Origin: a virus
Direction: 5' to 3' (one strand)
Virus record (IMG/VR): IMGVR_UViG_3300029990_000324
Location: 1-42,214 of that record
DNA length: 42,214 nucleotides
The notes beneath the pieces were generated by a model. The model ran no database searches, had not been told where the DNA came from, and saw nothing but the letters and a program-made list of their open reading frames with translations. How positions within the stretch are numbered: the first letter of the stretch is position 1; the number at the start of each line of letters is the position of its first letter. The position numbers and the translations under genes are program-made. Of this stretch, positions 38,933 through 42,214 are shown piece after piece.

Positions 38933-39124
38933 CGGAAATTCAGGAAAACTCGTTGAAAGGTGTAGGGCAAAAGGAGGGGCATTGGCCCGGCTTTTCCGCG
39001 ATGGGCGCAAGATTACCATGGGCGGTCCGCCCGACGCAGGCATGAAAGCCCCACGGCACATTTACACTGAATATGCACGATTTATGCAAAACAGCATTTG
39101 TCTTCGGCGAAAAGAACAAGCACT
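38933..39124. promoter_or_regulatory. Original mutS upstream region / prtR promoter region
   Basis: This gene-free stretch should hold the old mutS promoter (leftward) and the prtR promoter (rightward). Near prtR it has ATGCA-containing elements (TATGCA at 39072, ATGC-AAAACA-GCAT at 39084-39097) resembling the palindromes at 39986-40025, so PrtR may autoregulate here. On the minus strand the bases before mutS' read as a peptide end FCPTPFNEFS-stop, reminiscent of the end of the phage integrase (FCPTLLNE). Confidence 0.45.
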
Positions 39125-39868
39125 ATGCGCGTTATGCAAAAACGCAACGTTTCTACTGTCTTAAGAGCACTGCTCGATCAGCACGGGATCTCCCCCACGG
39201 AGCTGCACCGTCGCACCGGCGTGCCTCAATCCACACTCTCGCGGATTCTCAGCGGGAAGATCGTCGACCCTTCGGATAAACACATCTCGAAGATCGCCGA
39301 GTACTTCGCCGTGAGCACCGATCAGTTGCGTGGCCGCGCCGATGTCGCGCCCGCCGCCCATGCCGCGCGCAATGAAGTGCATTCCGAACTCAAGGACATA
39401 AGTCTGTGGGACGACGATACGCCCGTCGATGACGACGAGGTGTCGGTTCCCTTTCTTCGCGAGGTTGAATTGGCTGCTGGATCAGGAAGATTCGTCATCG
39501 AAGAGAGCGAGCGCTCTAGCCTGCGCTTCGGCAAACGCAGCTTGCGTCACAACGGGGTGCAGTTCGACCAGGCAAAATGCGTGACGGTGCGCGGCAACAG
39601 CATGTTGCCGGTGCTGCGCGATGGCGCCACCGTTGGCGTGAACGCCGGCAAGTGCGGGATTGGCGACATCGTTGATGGCGACCTTTATGCGATCAACCAT
39701 AACGGCCAGTTGCGGGTAAAACAGCTGTATCGCCTGCCGACCGGCATTCGCCTGCGCAGCTTCAATCGTGATGAGCACCCGGACGAGGACTACACCTTCC
39801 AGGAAATCCAGGAAGAGCAGATTGTCATCCTCGGTCACGTCTTCTGGTGGGGCATGTACGCCCGTTAA
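39125..39868 (+). CDS. prtR: PrtR-like tailocin repressor (S24, self-cleaving)
   Basis: The 247-residue repressor has an N-terminal helix-turn-helix (TVLRALLDQHGISPTELHRRTGVPQSTLSRILSGK) and a LexA-like peptidase domain with cleavage site Ala118-Gly119 (LAAGSG), Ser159 (RGNSMLP) and Lys199 (LRVKQLY). In Pseudomonas PrtR keeps tailocin genes silent until RecA-stimulated cleavage. Start choice is uncertain among ATGs at 39125 and 39134 because no strong Shine-Dalgarno is seen. It is the regulator left over from a tailocin locus. Confidence 0.9.
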   Translation: MRVMQKRNVSTVLRALLDQHGISPTELHRRTGVPQSTLSRILSGKIVDPSDKHISKIAEYFAVSTDQLRGRADVAPAAHAARNEVHSELKDISLWDDDTPVDDDEVSVPFLREVELAAGSGRFVIEESERSSLRFGKRSLRHNGVQFDQAKCVTVRGNSMLPVLRDGATVGVNAGKCGIGDIVDGDLYAINHNGQLRVKQLYRLPTGIRLRSFNRDEHPDEDYTFQEIQEEQIVILGHVFWWGMYAR

Positions 39869-39885
39869 CCTCGTCACCTTCAGAT

Positions 39886-39913
39886 AAAACCCGCCATCGA
39901 GCGGGTTTTTTTT
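39886..39913 (+). terminator. Terminator of prtR
   Basis: AAAACCCGC-CATCGA-GCGGGTTTT with a long T-run stands 17 nt after the prtR stop. Confidence 0.88.
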
Positions 39914-40367
39914 CGCCTGTCGAAACCGGCTGAGCCTTTGTCCGTGGGGCTTCAATGCGGTGGTGCATTTTTAAATACGCAAATAAATGCATTGGTGCAT
40001 TGACTGTATATGCATCCATGCATATTCTTTGTCTCAAGCCGCTCAACAAAGCAGCTCGAAACGAAGTTCTTTAGTTCCACCACAAAGGCAGCGATGAACC
40101 GGCCTCAACGGTTCAGAGGGTTGGCAACTGACCCGGGTGTGCAGCGTAAAGCACCAGAAGCAGTTATCCGGCGGGCAGCGACCGCGGTCGGCGACACAAT
40201 ATGAATGGACTCGTACCGCGCCAGTAGCGCCGAAAGGTCAATGCAGGACCGCATTACTGAAAAGCCCGGAACGATGCCGGGCTTTTTGGAATGCCTACCT
40301 TCCATCAGGCACCTCAAGAAAACACTGTTTTAAAGAACCACTCATCAATCACTCCCGGAGGCGTGAC
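39914..40367 (+). promoter_or_regulatory. Control region ahead of the relic lysis genes
   Basis: There is no gene in about 450 bp. It holds two palindromes: AATGCA-TTGG-TGCATT (39986-40001) and ATATGCAT-CC-ATGCATAT (40008-40025), likely PrtR (or PrtN) binding sites. Later comes a strong intrinsic terminator AAAGCCCGG-AACGATG-CCGGGCTTTTT at 40261-40286 before the holin. Promoter, leader and terminator ahead of holin repeat the plan of the prophage late start at 15831-15957. No prtN gene is found here. Confidence 0.6.
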
Positions 40368-40715
40368 ATGACAAACGAGCAACTAGCGTTGCTGGACATG
40401 CCGATATGGCTCGTCATCGTCCTTGCCCTGGTGGGCGGGGTGTCCGGCGAAATGTGGCGCGCCGACAAGGACGGCGCTCGCGGCTGGTCACTGCTGCGAC
40501 GCCTGGCCTTGCGGTCCGGGGCCTGCATGGTCTGTGGGGTCTCGGCCATCATGCTGCTGTACGCCGCCGGTGTGTCGATCTGGGCGGCCTGCGCCTTTGG
40601 CTGCCTGACAGCAATGGCTGGGGCCGACGTGTCCATCGGGCTTTATGAGCGTTGGGCTGCGAAGCGCATGGACGTGTGCGATGTGCCCCCGCGTGACACC
40701 CATCAGGATCGTTGA
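40368..40715 (+). CDS. Tailocin holin
   Basis: The 115-residue holin has three membrane helices and the same GEMWRADKDGARGW loop as the prophage holin at 15991; the two are alike along nearly their full length. CGGAGG precedes the ATG at a good distance. In tailocin loci this holin is followed by tail genes; here an endolysin gene follows after 128 nt. Confidence 0.87.
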   Translation: MTNEQLALLDMPIWLVIVLALVGGVSGEMWRADKDGARGWSLLRRLALRSGACMVCGVSAIMLLYAAGVSIWAACAFGCLTAMAGADVSIGLYERWAAKRMDVCDVPPRDTHQDR

Positions 40716-40843
40716 AACTCAAGACCAATGGATTGGCGAGCAGTGGTGCCGACCGGCATCCGGCCTGCAAGGACGCAGGTCTCCCACGGCCAGTGCCGTT
40801 CATTCAAACCCACCATAAACGGTTTATTGACCGAGGACCTTTT

Positions 40844-41407
40844 ATGCCGCTAACCGATGGGCAACTGCTAAAAATCATGCCCAACGCCCGCGTCCAAGCG
40901 GGCGTTTTCATTTCTGCGCTCAATGCCGCCATGGCTCGTTTCAACATCAATACCCCGAAACGTATCGCCGTCTTTCTCGCTCAAGTCGGCCATGAGTCCG
41001 GGCAGTTGCAATACGTACGTGAACTCGGCAGTGAACAATATCTGAGCAAATACGACACCGGTGCCTTGGCTACTCGCTTGGGTAACACTCCTGCACAGGA
41101 TGGTGATGGTCAAAAGTACTGCGGCCGAGGCTTGATCCAGATCACTGGCCGCGATAACTATCGCCAATGCAGTCTTGGATTGTTCGGTGATGATCGCTTG
41201 CTGTTTATTCCGCAACTGTTGGAAAAACCTCAATGGGCCGCTGAATCCGCGGCCTGGTACTGGGCGCAGAACGGCCTTAACGAACTCGCCGATCACGACC
41301 AGTTCAACAGCATTACTCGTCGCATCAATGGTGGGCTGAACGGCCTGGAGGATCGTCTGCAACTCTGGGCGCGGGCGAGGGCGGTGCTATGCCAGTCTTC
41401 GGTCTGA
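40844..41407 (+). CDS. Tailocin endolysin (GH19 chitinase-like)
   Basis: The 187-residue enzyme belongs to glycoside hydrolase family 19 (lysozyme-type): FLAQVGHESGQLQYVRELGSEQYL contains the catalytic Glu residues, followed by KYCGRGLIQITGRDNYRQCS and WAAESAAWYWAQNGLNELAD. It cleaves peptidoglycan to release tailocin particles. GAGGA lies before the ATG at 40844; the longer frame to 40712 overlaps the holin stop and lacks support. It looks intact. Confidence 0.9.
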   Translation: MPLTDGQLLKIMPNARVQAGVFISALNAAMARFNINTPKRIAVFLAQVGHESGQLQYVRELGSEQYLSKYDTGALATRLGNTPAQDGDGQKYCGRGLIQITGRDNYRQCSLGLFGDDRLLFIPQLLEKPQWAAESAAWYWAQNGLNELADHDQFNSITRRINGGLNGLEDRLQLWARARAVLCQSSV

Positions 41408-41427
41408 TCTCTTGGCGGGTTATTGGC

Positions 41428-41550
41428 GGGACTTGACCCGGCGCATGCTCAACGATGGTCGCCATCACCGACACCGGGGACCGTGGACTGATTGCCTTGC
41501 AAGCTTGTCAGGCCTATATCAGAGCCCTTGCGCCCTCACATTTTGATTGA
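41428..41550 (+). pseudogene. Broken Rz/Rz1 remnant
   Basis: The DNA from GACTTGACCCGGCGCATGCTCAAC onward aligns with the end of the prophage Rz gene (38198-38297). In the Rz frame it reads MVAITDTGDRGLIALQACQAYIRAL, close to the functional IVAITGDGDQGLIALAACQAYVRAI, but an in-frame stop and loss of the 5' part leave no membrane anchor or coiled coil; the nested Rz1 frame is also shifted. It is the last trace of the tailocin lysis cassette. Confidence 0.8.
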
Positions 41551-41624
41551 TCCTGCGCCTTGCAAGCGCGATACGCTCGTGTACGGTAGTTCTCATTCCG
41601 CTTCCGTTCGCTCAGGAGATGACC

Positions 41625-42125
41625 GTGAAAGAAATCACCCAACTGGCCGCTGAACTGGGCAGGCGCTTGCAGGTGCTCAATGCCCATGTCACGGCCGCCG
41701 AATCTTGCACGGGCGGGGGGATCAGCGAGGCGATCACCCGTATTCCGGGAAGTTCGGCGTGGTTCGAGGCTGGCTATGTCACTTACTCCAATCGACAGAA
41801 AACCCAGCAATTGAACGTGCCGGTCGAGTTGTTTTCGACGGTGGGGGCGGTCAGTCGCGAGGTGGTCGAGGCAATGGTTCGCGGTGCCCAGGAAAAGAGC
41901 CGGGCGCATTTTGCCGTGGCAGTCAGCGGTGTGGCGGGGCCGGATGGCGGCTCTGCGAGCAAGCCGGTGGGCACGGTCTGGCTGGCCTGGGGCGTCGGTG
42001 AGCAGGTGTTCAGCGAGGTGCAGCACTTCCCTGGCAACCGCGACGAAGTCCGCCGACAAACGGTGAAGGCCGCGCTAGAGGGGCTGCTGCGCCATGCCGC
42101 CACAGAAATCTCAAATCAGGGGTAG
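41625..42125 (+). CDS. cinA: Nicotinamide-nucleotide amidase (CinA C-terminal, PncC)
   Basis: The enzyme deamidates NMN to nicotinic acid mononucleotide in the pyridine nucleotide cycle. The 166-residue protein has VTAAESCTGGGISEAITRIPGSSAWFEAGYVTYSN, SGVAGPDGGSASKPVGTVWLAW and FPGNRDEVRRQTVKAAL. The GTG at 41625 is chosen because AGGAG lies 6 nt before it, while the ATG at 41619 abuts that site. In Pseudomonas the gene stands directly before recA. Confidence 0.93.
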   Translation: MKEITQLAAELGRRLQVLNAHVTAAESCTGGGISEAITRIPGSSAWFEAGYVTYSNRQKTQQLNVPVELFSTVGAVSREVVEAMVRGAQEKSRAHFAVAVSGVAGPDGGSASKPVGTVWLAWGVGEQVFSEVQHFPGNRDEVRRQTVKAALEGLLRHAATEISNQG

Positions 42126-42152
42126 GCGATCCTGAATCGCTGTGGAATAATA

Positions 42153-42168
42153 CTGGCTACTTATACAG
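42153..42168. promoter_or_regulatory. LexA box of recA
   Basis: CTGGCTACTTATACAG fits CTG-N10-CAG and lies 41 bp before the recA start. It shows SOS control of recA. Confidence 0.9.
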
Positions 42169-42208
42169 GTGTTGGCCGTCAGGCCTTATTGATTACGTGA
42201 GGACTTTA

Positions 42209-42214
42209 ATGGAC
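42209..42214 (+). CDS. recA: RecA, first two codons only
   Basis: ATGGAC (Met-Asp) follows GAGGA at 5 nt, a LexA box upstream and cinA, exactly as in Pseudomonas recA. The rest lies outside the window. The identity is based on context. Confidence 0.85.

Noticed and set aside
39125-41407. Functional R-tailocin cluster
   Set aside because: No tail, baseplate or fibre genes lie between prtR and cinA; only regulation and lysis remain.
1-42214. tRNA genes or insertion sequences
   Set aside because: I saw no cloverleaf with a CCA end, no transposase and no terminal inverted repeats.

Overview
The window is a Pseudomonas chromosome segment, most likely of the P. fluorescens group. It runs from mutS (minus strand, 3' end just outside the window) to cinA and the first codons of recA. 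Between these housekeeping genes lies a complete-looking temperate prophage of about 36.4 kb (roughly 2519-38902), followed by a stripped relic of an R-tailocin (pyocin-like) locus. The evidence is gene content and order (mutS ... prtR/holin/endolysin ... cinA-recA is the classical Pseudomonas tailocin/prophage slot), codon use, and a typical LexA box in front of recA. There are no tRNA, rRNA or CRISPR features.

Layout. (1) 1-2559 mutS, whose first 13 codons appear to be supplied by the phage: the same 13 residues are encoded with different codons at the right end (38876-38932), and the two copies share an 11-bp core (ATTGGCGTGTG). (2) 2573-9757, leftward early operon: integrase, excisionase-like gene, cytosine methyltransferase, DHH phosphoesterase, DUF2303, a PrtN-family activator, a KilAC-like protein, dNMP kinase and several small unknowns. 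(3) 9758-10680, immunity region: LexA-type CI repressor, divergent PL and PR, 17-bp operators TTAACC-N5-GGTTAA. (4) 10680-15778, rightward early operon: Cro-like protein, a structured 320-nt leader, CII-like protein, TraR/DksA zinc finger, primase/helicase, an iteron-rich probable origin, a Q-like candidate. (5) 15779-38297, late genes: holin, HNH, terminase and an HK97-type head; then, after an inserted moron at 24779-25378, a Mu/SfV-type contractile tail, fibre, and cell-wall hydrolase with Rz/Rz1. (6) 38317-38902, a minus-strand DUF3892 gene, a strong terminator and attR. (7) 39125-41550, tailocin relic: PrtR repressor, holin, GH19 endolysin and a broken Rz, with no tail genes. (8) cinA, LexA box, recA start.

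How it works together. CI (and the relic's PrtR) carry the Ala-Gly/Ser/Lys residues of RecA-stimulated self-cleavage, so DNA damage should release PL and PR. The early region copies the DNA; late genes are expected to need antitermination because several intrinsic terminators lie between the late start and the structural genes. The head is siphophage-like and the tail is contractile, a mosaic as in Shigella phage SfV.

Most unusual features: (a) six RNA hairpins with unrelated stems but the same loop (CCTCTCACCA then an A-rich tail), three in the PR transcript and three in the PL transcript, all on the transcribed strand, which I cannot assign to a known family; (b) the takeover of the mutS 5' end, placing mutS 13 nt behind the phage integrase gene; (c) ten TGTGTYGGGT iterons beside the primase; (d) a PrtN homologue carried by the prophage beside a PrtR-controlled lysis relic.
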